The notes: a model not told the origin generated them from the sequence alone. A stretch of DNA of 64,000 nt from Adiantum capillus-veneris (GCA_014529385.2 CM043942.1:63459184-63523183), one strand, 5' to 3'. Positions 10,299-21,298 are shown, counted from the first letter of the stretch. A program made the numbers and translations.

Positions 10299-11460
10299 AT
10301 GGTCATCACTCGAAGCAGAATGGATACTTCGCTTGGAGGTGATGAGTATGAGAGAGACAAAGAAGAATTTTCCCCACCAAGAGGTTTTTTCGACCCTCTC
10401 CCTTCTCCATCTATGCCAGATCCTATGGAGGAGTTGGAGAAGATGTTTATGGACAACAAGTTAGAACGCGAAGCAAGGAAGTTAGAACGCGAAGCAAGAA
10501 AAGCAGAAATTGATCGTAAGTACGAAGAAAGAATGGCAGCCATAGCACGTGAACGCTACGAAAGAGAAGCAATATTTGATCGCGAGAACAAAGCAAGACA
10601 AGCAATGAACGACCGACACATGAAAGAGATGTTGCGACTCTTTTCTCAAGTGCAGGCACAAATGCAAGAGATTCAGGAAAAGGAGACTCTCTCAGTCTCT
10701 TCTTCTCCAAAGCATGACACACATGATTTGCATGATTATGATAAGCATGATGATTTGAATGATAATGACAAGCATGATGAATTGCATGATAATGACAAGC
10801 ATGAAAAATTTGCATGATCAAGATGTGATTTCTCACGAGCATGATGATTTGTATGATCACGAAGTGACTATTCACAAGGATGATGGGTTAGTTGATGCTT
10901 TTTCTAGTGAAGCTAACCTCATTGCAGATTCAAGCAATCACGAAGAACCGATCTTGGCTCTCGAGTCGAGGTCTACAGAACCCCCTCAAAAAGAACTGAT
11001 CTTGGCTCTCGAGCCTAGGTCCAGAGAACCCCCACAAGAAGTATTATGTGTTCGAATGATTGGTCAGCACGCATTGTTCGAGATTTTCATTCGTGATGCT
11101 TTCCTGTATCTTAGTCACCGTCCTTATGTGATCCCTTTTCCTGGGCATAACATTTTGTATGTTGAGAATGATTCACTCATGAATGAGCACGAATTTATGC
11201 AGATTTCTCATGAAAAGATGACATGTTTGCATTCAAGAAATTTACATTCCATGTCTCTTCCTTGGCATTACAGAGTATCAAAAAGAGCACAAGAAAGATT
11301 AAGCATCAAGCATGGGCATGTCCATTGTGATTTGCCACAGTTAATTGATTTAGATCAAAAACACAAGATTCGATCTCATTGTTTGTGTGTGTGTGGTAAA
11401 CCGGTTGGCACTTCGTCTATTTGTTCACCTACATTTGGAAGTGGTTTTAGGAATTTTTAG
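10299..11460 (+). pseudogene. novel ORF of non-autonomous chromovirus derivative
   Basis: The ATG at 10299 matches the gag start of the full element at 12912: MVITRSRMDT against MVVTRSSMDT, and PPSPSTPDPME-like residues are shared. Beyond about residue 50 the proteins differ. This one has a strongly charged, probably coiled-coil segment rich in EREARK/YERE (about residues 55-125), then three to four 9-residue His/Asp repeats of the type KHDDLHDND (10715-10810). It then shifts frame at an A-run near 10803-10808 (first frame stops at 10817) and continues to TAG at 11458-11460. The last 200 residues include a short repeat (ILALESRS/ILALEPRS) and CLCVCGKP but no pol domain. Its function is unknown. 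Inference: an element protein that borrowed the gag N-terminus. Confidence 0.6.
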
Positions 11461-11690
11461 CCTCGGAGATTCTTGAAGAAGGTAGACGCATGACTATAGA
11501 CGAAGTGGAAGCATTGAAGATGACTGTGTCCCGTGGCCCAGAGAAGAAGACTTTGCAGACCTTTATGAAGTTCAAGTATCGCATGACCCACGCATCAGAG
11601 TGGGCCGGCGAAGAGTCCTTTCCAAGATTCCCGACGCTATTGGCGATCTCCCTGGACGCCATACAGTTCGGTACCAGTACCTCACTTTGA
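11461..11690 (+). pseudogene. pol C-terminal (chromodomain) remnant
   Basis: In a different frame from the preceding ORF, the stretch aligns with the end of the complete element at 17430-17633: both share the KKxLQTFMKFK/KKQVR.YFFKFK core, THxxxxW, EESF/EEFF and the terminal STSL stop. This is the chromodomain region that in chromoviruses guides insertion to marked heterochromatin. RT, RNase H and integrase are absent. Confidence 0.65.
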
Positions 11691-11701
11691 AAAGGAGGGG
11701 A

Positions 11702-12448
11702 TGTTACGTGACACATCCAACCCTATGTGTTCGTGGACAAGCTACAACATGCGTAATCTTGCACTTTTGTGAGTCTATTCGTAGACCCTGCATGCCCAGT
11801 CACTCAGTATAGATGCATATCCTCTGGTTGCACCTTGCATAAGCATAAGCATTTCCATCAGATGTTTTTATCTACAGCAATTCAGCCTTAAATCGCAGCA
11901 GAACTACAGTGCTTTTTGCAGCCACTAATCAGCGTTTTACAGCAGGTGATAAAGCAAGAAAACACGCAGCCAAGAAGCAGAAATTCAGCAGCGTTTTTAC
12001 ATCCTAACCTCAGCCCGGCAAGACAGTAATTCTCAGCCCTAGAATCAGCCCGAAACAGTCATTTCCAGCCACCAAGAAGATCCCAGTTTCTGCCACGAAG
12101 CCGTCGACATCCCATCGTCGTCGTCACCGTCGTCGTCATCGGCATAGTCCAACAGCATCAGTCCTTTGCATTCGCATTGTACTCTTTCGTGCAATCAAGT
12201 AGACCACTCTCGCCAACGAGAGTGGGGCCTTTGGAGGAGGGTTTTACAACCTCTCGGTGTCGTAACTTTCTCTCTCCTTCTCTCAGTCTCATTCACTTGC
12301 ACGCACAAGATCCACACACTTTGTTCGTGATCACTGCACTCTCTACAAGACGGAAAGCTCTCTCTTTCCCTAAGAACTAAAAGGAACCTTGAGCAGTTAA
12401 GATCACTAATCTTGAGAAAATACAACATTCATTCCGCTACACATTACG
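11702..12448 (+). mobile_element. LTR A2, shared by two A elements
   Basis: It begins TGTTACGTGACACATCC after the purine tract AAAAGGAGGGGA and ends CACATTACG before a primer site. It is nearly identical to LTR A3 at both ends but lacks about 545 bp of the middle (equivalent to 17850-18395). It serves as 3' LTR of the element on its left and 5' LTR of the element on its right. Confidence 0.85.
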
Positions 12449-12461
12449 TTGGTATCAGAGC
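12449..12461 (+). other. primer-binding site, second A element
   Basis: TTGGTATCAGAGC, exact tRNA-Met type site directly after LTR A2. Confidence 0.9.
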
Positions 12462-12911
12462 TTTGGAAGTGATCTGCATTACTCAAGGGAAGAACCACAA
12501 GAATTTTTTTTGCTTGTTGCGGTCGCACGAACCCAAGTTTACTTGGGCGTGGCGATTCCTAATCGTGTTTTGTTGAAGAGTGACAGGAATCCCAAGAAAG
12601 AAGGGCTTGTACAGCCTCCCCTTGTCTCTCTTTTCACTCATTGAGAGCGGACCGTGCACTTGGCAGCCGGCCAATCGACGTGAGGTGGGAAAAAGTAACC
12701 TTGGTGTGAGCGCAAGGCCGTCAAGGGGTGCGCCCGCAAAAAGGAGTAGAACTCGGGTGAAGAGAAGATCCTTCTCCAACGCGATTTGCAAGCGAAAGAA
12801 ACCATCAAGAACCTCAAGAACCCAAGATTCTCGCGAATCAAGGACCTCAAGAACCTCAAGACCCTTAAGAACCAAGTTCCTCGCGAACCTAAGACCCCAA
12901 GATCATAGTGC
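12462..12911 (+). other. leader of chromovirus A
   Basis: Untranslated leader with a CAAGAACC-rich purine tract (12790-12900) before the gag ATG. Collinear with 9858-10298. Confidence 0.65.
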
Positions 12912-14760
12912 ATGGTCGTCACCCGAAGCAGCATGGATACTTTGCATTCACGTGATGAGCATGAGAGAGGCGACGAAGGATTCTCCCCACCAGGAGGTTT
13001 TTCCAACCCTCCCCCTTCGCCATCTACGCCAGACCCTATGGAGGCAATGATGAAGCAAATGATGGCCATGATGGATCGACAGGAAGACAAGCGCCTTGCT
13101 TTGGAACGCAAGCGCAACGCAAGAAAAGAAAGAAAAGAACTAAGGAAGGAAGAAGCCGCAGCAAGAAACGCAGCATTGGAGGCTGATCGTGCTCCGAATA
13201 GATTGGCTATGGAAGCCGAGTGTGAAGCTCAAAGGGAGCTTCGCAATCAAAAATTTATTGCCCAAGTCCTAGCCTCAAAGACCGATCCACCCAAAGATCG
13301 TGGAAGTTCGTCAAGTGGCGCAAGCCACGACGCGGATTCCAATCATCCAGTCACAGAAAAGTTGACTTTCAGTAAGTATGACGGTAAGATGGATGCTACA
13401 GTTATTCATTCTTGGTTGCATCAATTTAATGCTTATTTTGCGACAACTAAGAAAACAGGAAATAGCAAAGTTTTGACAGCAGCTATGTACCTTGCCAGTG
13501 ATGCCATCAATTGGTACCATGCATGGCAAGAGGCACAGCTAGCCGCGCACCTAGAGGCAGCCGACGATTTCACGCCCCTCTTTTAGTTGGGCTGATTTCC
13601 AAGACAAGCTCAAGGCGCGGTTTATGCCACCTCAGTATCTTGCACGCTTGAAAGAGGATTGGCGTAATCTCAAGCAACATGGTATGCCAGTCATGTCTTT
13701 TTCTAACCGTGTTTTGCACCTAGGCACTCAACTACGCAAGTCGGATGATGAGCACAAAGAGGCTTTTCTCTTTGGGTTAGACGAATACATCAAGTTTGAT
13801 GTTGAAGTCTTTGACCCCGCGGATCTCAACAAGGCGGTAGCAATCGCTCTCGCCCAAGAGATGAAGCACAACAAGGGAAAGCCTAAGGAGAACAAGTCTT
13901 CTCAAGGGACATCTCAGAATTCTCAGAACACACAGAACGTTAAGAACGGTAAGAATGGTAATTCTTCTAGCCCTTCTTCCTCTAATTCCTCGGAAAAGAA
14001 CTCTCACAATGAATCTAAGGGTAAAGCTAAAGCACCTGCAAAACCTAAGCTAACCCCTGATGAAAAAGATTCTCAAGGAATTATAGGAGGATACATCACG
14101 GCGGAAGAACAAGTGATTTATGCTAAAGAAGGTAGATGTTTTCAATGTTACATTAAGGATCACATTAAGAAAAATTGTCCTAAGAAAGTCCCACCTAAAG
14201 AACCAAAGGCACCCACAACTACCACAAACTCTGTCACAACACAACCAACATCTTCTCCTCACTCTGACACGCACATTGATAAATCTCTCTTGAAGTGTTA
14301 TGGTCATGTAAAAGGACAGCGTTTCATCATATTGTTTGATCCCGGTAGTATGCATGATGTGATTAGTCCCCCTCTTGTTGAGAGAGCTCGCCTAGAGGTT
14401 AGTCAAAAATCTCCTCTCGAGGTCTCTGGCTTCGCTCCTGGTATGGACTCTCTCATCACGAAGGAGTGCCTTGATGTGATGTTTACCATTCAGCAAGCTT
14501 CTTTTCGTAGGAAATTTCTCGTGTCTCCTCTCTCAGGATGTGATATGATTTTGGGCATAAAATGGTTTCGTGAACTCAACGCTCTCATTGATTTTGAAGC
14601 TAACACTCTCATTTTACATGCCAAATCTGATTCCCCCCTCATCATTCGTGCTGAGGAGGGCTTGCATTCTTTGCCTCTCATCTCGCATGTACAGGTAAAG
14701 CGTGAATTACGACGAGGAGCACAAGCGGCATTCATTTATGCTGCCCCAGTTTCCCAGAGC
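12912..14760 (+). pseudogene. gag-protease of chromovirus A (frameshifted)
   Basis: The ATG at 12912 opens gag, which forms the virus-like particle. A charged coiled coil (about residues 35-115) is followed by the capsid region (KYDGKMDATVIHSWLHQF). The frame shifts by one base at a T-run near 13581-13585, producing a stop at 13584-13586, and gag continues in the next frame with the usual FMPPQYLARLKEDWRNL block. A Ser/Asn-rich linker leads to a CCHC zinc knuckle (C-x2-C-x4-H-x4-C, CFQCYIKDHIKKNC, near 14137-14180). The aspartic protease follows, but its active site reads FDPGS instead of D-S/T-G. A further shift near 14760 separates it from RT. Gag size and order are normal for a chromovirus; this copy cannot make an intact polyprotein. 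Confidence 0.85.
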
Positions 14761-14786
14761 ATTCAGGCTCCAAGTAATATTCGGAG

Positions 14787-15492
14787 ATGTTTACGAAATT
14801 TAAACATCTCTTTTTGCAGGATGATCTTCCTCCTCGTCTCCCACCGGAGCGGCCGGAGGACCATCGCATCGAGCTTGTGGAGGGAGCGCAGCCGGTCAGT
14901 AAGGCTCCCTACCGTTTGAACAAGTCACAGGAGGAAGAGTTAGTGCGACAACTCACGGAGTTGGTGGCTAGAGGATTCATACGTCCTAGTGTAAGTCCTT
15001 TTGCTGCCCCTATTTTGTTCGTTCGAAAGAAGGATGGTTCGTCTCGTTTGTGTGTTGATTACAGGGCATTAAACAAGATCACCGTCAAGAACAAGTTTCC
15101 GATGCCCCGCATTAAACAAGATGACCGTCAAGAACAAGTTTCCGATGCCCCGCATTGAGTATATCCTGGATAGGCTCAATGGGGCAAAGGTTTTCAGCAA
15201 GGTCGATCTCAAAAGTGGATACCATCAGGTACGGGTATTCAAAGGCGACATTTTCAAGACCGCCTTTCGCACCGAGCAAGGGCAATGGGAGTATATTCGT
15301 CTCATGGTAGGTCGTTTCGGCGACATGGTAGGTGTATGTGTGTTCATCTTTTTAGATGATATTCTCATTTTTTTTGCATCGTGGGAACAACATGAAAGAG
15401 ATGTTGAAAGGGTACTAACTCGTTTGGATGAGTGTCAGTTGTACATTGCAACTAAGAAGTCTGAATTTTTCTTATTGAAGTCACTTATCTAG
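14787..15492 (+). pseudogene. reverse transcriptase of chromovirus A, broken
   Basis: The RT N-terminus is clear ([19 protein letters not shown], then [25 protein letters not shown]). A 43-bp direct duplication (15066-15108 repeated at 15109-15151) then shifts the frame. RT resumes with KVDLKSGYHQVRV and the catalytic FLDDIL motif near 15347. The usual MPFGL-N-PATFQ segment between EYIRL and the FLDD motif is deleted (roughly 20 residues missing). RT copies element RNA to cDNA; with the duplication and deletion this copy is inactive. Confidence 0.85.
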
Positions 15493-16150
15493 GTTATATC
15501 ATTTCTGCAGAAGGCGTCAAGCTAGACCCCGCGAAGGTGGAACAGGTTCGTAATTGGGATTTGCCCAAAACTGCATATGATGTGCGTTCTTTTCTTGGTT
15601 TATGTCAAGCATATAGTTCGCACATAGAGAATTTTGCACGCATTGTTGCACCTATGACTGATGTTTTGAAAGGGGTAAATACTCGCCGTCAGCGCGTAGA
15701 CTTGCTCGAGGCAGCCATTGAGGCTTTCGCAGCTCTCGAGGTTGCGGTGACAGAAGCACCGTGTCTTATCCTTGCCTCTTGGGATGATCCCTTTGAGGTT
15801 TGGACAGATGCGAGCAATATCGCCATAGGCACTGTGCTCCAGCAGCATGGTCGCCCAGTAGCTTTCCTTAGCCGGAAGCTCAATAGTGCGGAAAAGAATT
15901 ATTCAGTTTATGATAAAGAACTTTTTTCTGTCATTCACTCTCTTAAGCATTGGAAGCATTTTTTGTATGGTAGAGAGTTTACAATGCACACAGATCATCA
16001 AGCCCTCAAGTGGCTGTAGTCCATACCTAGTGCACATTGGAGTGATCGCCAAGCACGGTGGTCACAATTTTTTGAGCAATTTGGAGGTTTGAGCCTGGAA
16101 AAGCTAACCCTGTTGCAGATGCGTTGAGTCGCAAAGGACAGATTTTGGCT
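15493..16150 (+). pseudogene. RNase H domain of chromovirus A
   Basis: After RT the frame 15537-16019 carries the connection domain (SFLGLCQAYSSHIENFARI) and RNase H with the first catalytic Asp in WTDASNIAIG and the TDHQALKWL motif. TAG at 16017-16019 stands where family members usually have Gln. The remainder (SIPSAHWSDRQARWSQFFEQF) stays readable, and the PVADALSRK-type junction is damaged by small deletions near 16100. Confidence 0.8.
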
Positions 16151-16329
16151 CTTGAGTCAAGAACCACATTTTCTATACAGGGTGAGTCTTTTGACAACAT
16201 GAAGAATCAGTATGCAGATTCGGAGTTTGGTAAGTATTGGTTGCAGGCTCTTGCTTCCCAAGGGCCCAGCAACTATCTCATTCGTGATGGATTGTTATTT
16301 TTTCGTCAGCATCTATGTGTGTTGCCCTC

Positions 16330-17633
16330 TCAGGCCAGCCATATTGCATGATGCACATGACTCTCTCACGGGTGGGCACAGGAGTATGAACACCACATTG
16401 GAAAAGATTGAACGATTTTTCTATTGGCCTAAAATACGAAAAGATGTGTTTAGTTATGTCACATTGCACTATTTGTCAAAAAGTGAAAGCTCCTCGAGAT
16501 AAGCAACAAGGCCTCTTGCTTCCGCTGCCTATTCCCGAGGGACCTTTCCAGGATATCTCTATGGATTTTGTGACTAACTTACCACCAAGTCAGCATTCAA
16601 GGAACACTCAATGTTTAACTATTGTTGATCGTTTCAGCAAATTCTGCATGTTGATTCCTTGTAAGGCCACAGTTACAGCACAGGATGTTGCACGATTGTT
16701 CATAAAGCATTGGTACCCCCTCTATCGTTTGCCAAAGTCCATTGTTTCAGATAGGGATGTTAAGTTTACGTCCAGCTTTTGGCATGCACTCTTTGAAAAT
16801 TTTGGCACAAAGTTGAATTTTTCATCCGCTTTTCATCCACAGTCAGATGGTCAAACGGAAATTTATAATCAGTTAGCTTTTGATGTGTTGAAGTCTTATG
16901 TTCATGATCAACAGTCTCAATGGGAGCTCTATCTCCCATTAGTTCAAGCTATTCTCAATGATTCCTTCTCTTCTGCTATTGATCGAACTCCATATGAGGC
17001 AGCTTTTGGCCGCCGATTCCAGTCATTGTTGACTCGATCGGTCATTCAAATGCCTCATGCCAATGCTGACAGTCAGTCATTGGATGAGATTTCTGAGAGT
17101 GTGAAGCTTCGGCTAAGCAAGGCTCAAGAATCTTATTCTCGACAGGCTAACAAGCATCGTCAGGAGGTCTCGATCAAGGAAGGCGATTGGGTGTATCTAC
17201 GGATTATGAAACAGCGTCTTAAGCAAGTTGGAAAGAAATGTCCTAAATTATCTTTTCGTATGTATGGTCCGTTTCCAGTCATCAAAAAGATTAATGAGGT
17301 TTCAATGAAATTAAAGTTGCCTAACTCATGGTCAATGCACAACGTTTTCCATGTTTCTTGGTTGAAAGTGTTTCAGGGAACACCTCCAAAGGACGTTTCG
17401 GAAGAAGAAGAGCCGGACATCATCAATGAAGCAGAGGTCATGGAGTCGGAGCAAGTCTTGTTGCATCGGTTTCGCCATGGTTCGAAGAAGCAAGTACGAT
17501 AGTATTTTTTTAAGTTCAAAGATCAAGGAACCCATGAAGCGGTGTGGGTAGACGAAGAGTTCTTCAAGGATTATCCAGAGTTATTGGCAGACTACAAGGA
17601 AGCCATGCAGCTCAATATCAGTACCTCACTTTA
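16330..17633 (+). pseudogene. integrase and chromodomain of chromovirus A
   Basis: His-His of the zinc domain (HDSLTGGH) lies in one frame up to about 16410 and Cys-Cys (CTICQKVK) in the next, so a frameshift splits the HHCC finger. The core is intact: Asp in SMDFVTNLPP, Asp in VSDRDVKF, Glu in DGQTEIYNQ. The GPY/F motif (FRMYGPFPVIKKI) and SMHNVFHVSWLK follow. The chromodomain lies at about 17420-17633 (HEAVWVDEEFF), interrupted by TAG at 17500-17502, and ends at the TAA just before the polypurine tract. The GPY/F plus chromodomain arrangement defines chromoviruses. Confidence 0.85.
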
Positions 17634-17645
17634 AAAAGGAGGGGA
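17634..17645 (+). other. polypurine tract, chromovirus A
   Basis: AAAAAGGAGGGGA directly before LTR A3. The same tract precedes LTR A2 at 11690-11701. It primes plus-strand synthesis in LTR elements. Confidence 0.85.
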
Positions 17646-18982
17646 TGTCACGTGACACATCCCAACCCTATGTGTCCGTGGACAAGCTACACCATAGCAG
17701 GGTTTCCATCAAGTCCAGTCAAGTTAGATTAGAAGTGATCTGGCACTTTTGTGAGTCTATTCGTAGACCGTGCATGCCCAGTCACTCAGTATAGATGCAT
17801 ATCCTCTGGTTGCACCTTGCATAAGCATAAGCATTTCCATCAGATTCCATCAGAGTCAGTTTGGGGATTTTTCAGATGACCTTATCCCATTTTTCCCTAT
17901 TTTTGACATTTTTCACTTATTTATTAAGTGACTTTTGTTGGGTAGTCAGTAGGGCAAATTGGGTAAGTTAATTTATAAGCAAACCCAAGTTAGCACTAAT
18001 TGGCAGATGAACAGAGAGCACAACAGGCTTCCCCCAAGCGGCAGGTGTTCCCTCCCTCTCTCAGCAAGCACCTCTCCTACCTTGGTGAGGCCCATTTCCC
18101 CCACAACCTCAGTTCCTTGGTGTCGCCCCCATCTCTTGGCATTGCCTAGCATTTCCCTCCTTGATGCTATCACCAAGCACTAGAAGGATTCAGCGTTTCC
18201 TTCCTCAAGCACTAACGTCAGGGCATCCTCAGCAATAGCCAGCGATCGCTCCTTCTCACTAACGCTAGCAAGGCAGGTATCCAGCGTTTTGACTAGCATT
18301 GGAGACTTGTGCAAGCCGATCAGTTTTCAGCAATGAAGGACTTCCTGCAGCAACCATTTCAGGCCTTAAAAGCACCCTAAACCCTGCAGCCAACCAGCGT
18401 TTTTATCTGCAGCAATTCAGCCTTAAATCGCAGCAGATCTGCAGTGCTTTTTGCAGCCAATAATCAGCGTTTTACAGCAGGTGATAAAGCAAGAAAAAAC
18501 GCAGCCAAGAAGCAGAAATTCAGCAGCGTTTTTACATCCTAACCTCAGCCCGGCAAGACAGTAATTCTCAGCCCTAGAATCAGCCCGAACAGTCATTTCC
18601 AGCCACCAAGAAGATCCCAGTTTCTGCCACGAAGCCATCGACATCCCATCGTCGTCGTCACCGTCGTCGTCATCGGCATAGTCCAACAGCATCAGTCCTT
18701 TGCATTCGCATTGTACTCTTTCGTGCAATCAAGTAGACCACTCTCGCCAACGAGAGTGGGGCCTTCGGAGGAGGGTTTTACAACCTCTCGGTGTCGTAAC
18801 TTTCTCTCTCCTTCTCTCAGTCTCATTCACTTGCACGCACAAGATCCACACACTTTGTTCGTGATCACCGCACTCTCTACAAGACGGAAAGCTCTCTCTT
18901 TCCCTAAGAACTAAAAGGAACCTTGAGTAGTAAAGATCACTAATCTTGAGAAAATACAACATTCATTCCACTGCACATTACA
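17646..18982 (+). mobile_element. LTR A3, full-length
   Basis: TGTCACGTGACACATCCC to CACATTACA, 1337 bp. It contains the AAGTGACTTTTGTTGG block (17927), a TATA-like TTTATAAGC (17972), the CAGCGTTTT-rich middle, CGTCGTCGTC tracts (18649-18675) and the conserved hairpin at 18738-18759. It is the most complete LTR of the family here. Confidence 0.85.
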
Positions 18983-19039
18983 TCCTTTGTAGGACCGGTA
19001 TGCTTTCAGAAAAGCACACGCCTGATGCTCTGATACCAC
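18983..19039 (-). other. 5' internal stub and primer-binding site of element B
   Basis: The plus strand GCTCTGATACCAC at 19027-19039 is the complement of a tRNA-Met type site adjoining LTR B2. Only 44 bp of element B leader remain before LTR A3, so the A array separates this stub from the rest of B at 7703-8888. Confidence 0.75.
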
Positions 19040-19314
19040 TGTCACAAGGCGGGCACCATGTGCCAATAAAAAAGAGCAGACTGAACAGACTTTTAACACT
19101 TCAATAACAACTGAACTGAAAGATAGAGAGACGACACGCGACACGGAGTGGCAAAATTCCACCCCAGAGAGTATTGGCCCCAAACCTTGGCGCCCCTTTC
19201 GGTATTTCTTTATATTGCATCATCAAAGTACAAGCCGGTACTCCAGACTCTGCACCTTCTCCAGGAAGCATGCCAGAGAACGAGCCCTAGCCTCATATTT
19301 AAAGGCCCTTGGCC

Positions 19315-19458
19315 TAAAAAGCAGTTTACATGAAAAGCTTTCAAAATCAAAAGCTTCTGGTCCAAAAAGCAGTTTACATGAAAAGCTTTCAAAATCAAAA
19401 GCTTCTAGTCCAAAAAGCAATTTACATGAAAAGTTTTCAAACTCAAAAGCTTCTGGCC
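19315..19458. repeat. 48-bp tandem repeat in LTR B2
   Basis: Three near-identical units of AAAAAGCAGTTTACATGAAA followed by AGCTTTCAAAATCAAAAGC. LTR B1 and B3 carry a single unit. Confidence 0.85.
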
Positions 19459-19555
19459 AAAAAGCAATGCCAAAAGCTGCCAGCGTAAATCACGGAAATC
19501 CGTACAGCCTGCCACGTCATCATGCCAGCGCAATTTTCGGAAATCAGCCACGCTG

Positions 19556-19692
19556 TTGCAGTTTTAGGGTTAGGGTTTCCAGAATTAGGGTTTGCAGGTT
19601 TTAGGGTTACGGTTTTCAGAATTAGGGTTTGCAGGTTTTAGGGTTTCAGCAATTAGGGTTTTTGGCAGAAATCAGGGTTAGGGTTTTCTACA
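19556..19692. repeat. degenerate plant telomere-type repeat
   Basis: About ten TTAGGGTT, TTTAGGG and TTTAGGGTTAGGG words spaced by CAGAATTAGGGTTTGCAGG-like units. Shorter CCCTAAA words occur near 420. It lies inside an LTR, so it is not a chromosome end. Confidence 0.8.
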
Positions 19693-19822
19693 CTCGGGCA
19701 ACCACGTCATCACTTTGTGACACTTCTTCTCTTACTTGTTCTTCTTAGGGTTTAGGCCCCTCGGCCGGCATCTGTAAGTTGGCTCCATTCTTTAGGCTTT
19801 GACACGTCAGCAGTTTGTTACA

Positions 19823-20160
19823 GCCACCAACAAAGGAAGAGCCAAGGGTGGTGTTTGTTCACATGAAGGGGCACGGACCGGCTTCAAAAAGACACATCCC
19901 GCCGAAGAGGTGCACGAATCGATCTCCAACACAAAATTCCAACACACTCTGTGAGTACGCCATGCCTCCCGAAATCTGTATTATTTATGTGTTACAGATA
20001 GGGGAAATATAATTACCTCATTGGACAGCTCGTCCACCTATGTACCACCCAACGTCCACTTCCATACAGCTCCGGTAAGGGGAAGAAGGGAGGAGAGGGT
20101 AGCGGCGAGGGTGAGAGGCTCACAACCTTCGAGTCCCGGGAAAAAAAATGCTCTGATACC
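19823..20160 (-). mobile_element. fragment of element D with primer-binding site
   Basis: At 20150-20160 the plus strand GCTCTGATACC is the complement of a tRNA-Met type site adjoining an LTR end (CCTAACACA on the minus strand). The 327 bp to its left would be the leader of a minus-strand LTR element; no gag is visible before LTR B2 cuts it off. Confidence 0.5.
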
Positions 20161-20540
20161 TGTGTTAGGACTCTAGTTACTAATCCTTAATTAAGTACTT
20201 AAATTCATGATTAAGACTTAAGAAACTTAAACTTGAGTCAGAGATAAAACTTGGAAGACTTTGTGTTTGATTGATGAATGCCTTCTGAAATTGTTACAAG
20301 AGGTCTCTTACATAGAAACTGAAGAGACACAGGTGAATAGGTGTGACCCATCATGAAGAGACACACCTTTAGGCGAATAGACACATCCATTCGATGAAGA
20401 GCCGCAACCATTGGCTGAAGGGGCATGACTAGTCGTCAAAAGAGTGTGGGTGTTGGTGAAGAGGCATGACTTTAGAGCGAAGGGTTGTGACCATTCGAGA
20501 ACAGGGGTCCTCCTAGGTTAGTCACACTTCGCATCTGCAT
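20161..20540 (-). mobile_element. probable LTR D (outer end undefined)
   Basis: It begins TGTGTTAGGACTC at the primer site and contains an AATTGTTACAAGAGGTCTC-type segment as in many short plant LTRs. The distal boundary near 20540 is a guess because no second copy exists in the window. Confidence 0.4.
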
Positions 20541-21298
20541 CTATAATGAATCGAGAAGAGTGTATAATGTAAAAACAAGTCACAATCGTGACATGGAGGA
20601 ATCTCTGCGTGTCGCAGATAGCGCGATTGTGGATAGAGACGCTACTATTTTGCTTTGCGACACGCATTGCAAGAAAAGTCTAAAATCATTGACAACCTCC
20701 GAGCTCAGATACAGGGGCTTCGGGAGATGCTACTCCACGGTGATATCGGATTTCAGGCTCCACTGAGTAGGGGATATGGCTGGACAGGGCAGGGGATACA
20801 AGTACAGACTCCTGTTGGGTATGCACAGCAAGGTACCTCTATACATTTCATGGGACCCTCTACACAGACTCCTGTCGGATATGGTCGTTTACCTACTATC
20901 CTCAGGGGTTTCAACCGTCGGCTTTCTTACCACATATGCAGTCAACACATAGCGTTCCTTGCGACGGCCTTGCTGGTGCACATCGTCATGGTTGTGTTAG
21001 TAGACGACCTGAGTACACTTCATGCCGAGTGCTTCCATCCGCTGCGTAGCAAGTGGCTGCTCCAGTCACAGGGAGCCACTTTGTCCAGAGCAGTAGAGTT
21101 CAGCAGCAACAGCCTCCCACCATCGTTTTGATGGCTCCTCCTCCTGAGGCTGATACTTCTAGTGCAGCAATAGCGACGACTCTTTCTCGGACCACACTGC
21201 TCCGCTCAGCTTTCTTTTGTACATATAGTGACTTCTGGGTTCTCTTTGCAGTATAGTGTTCCTCACCGAGACAGTGAGTGATCTTGTGGCGGGCAACC
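20541..21298 (+). other. unassigned sequence, fragmented Gln/Pro-rich frames
   Basis: Short open frames in two phases encode a possible coiled coil (EKSKIIDNLRAQIQGLREM) and imperfect peptide repeats (TPVGYAQQ/TPVGYGRL). No domain is recognised. Its position directly left of LTR E-prime means it could be the 3' internal end of that element. Confidence 0.3.

Larger units (their letters stand above)
19040..19822 (-). mobile_element. LTR B2, 5' LTR of element B
   Basis: Plus-strand limits TGTCACAAGGCGGGC and CAGTTTGTTACA. It shares the whole core with B1 but is about 300 bp longer because of a 48-bp tandem repeat (19315-19458) and a TTTAGGG-rich insertion (19556-19690). It adjoins the element B primer site. 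Confidence 0.8.

Noticed and set aside
8889-18982. A single large composite transposon with target duplications
   Set aside because: The flanks TCTAC and TCCTT do not match, and the LTRs have unequal divergence, so recombination explains the array better.
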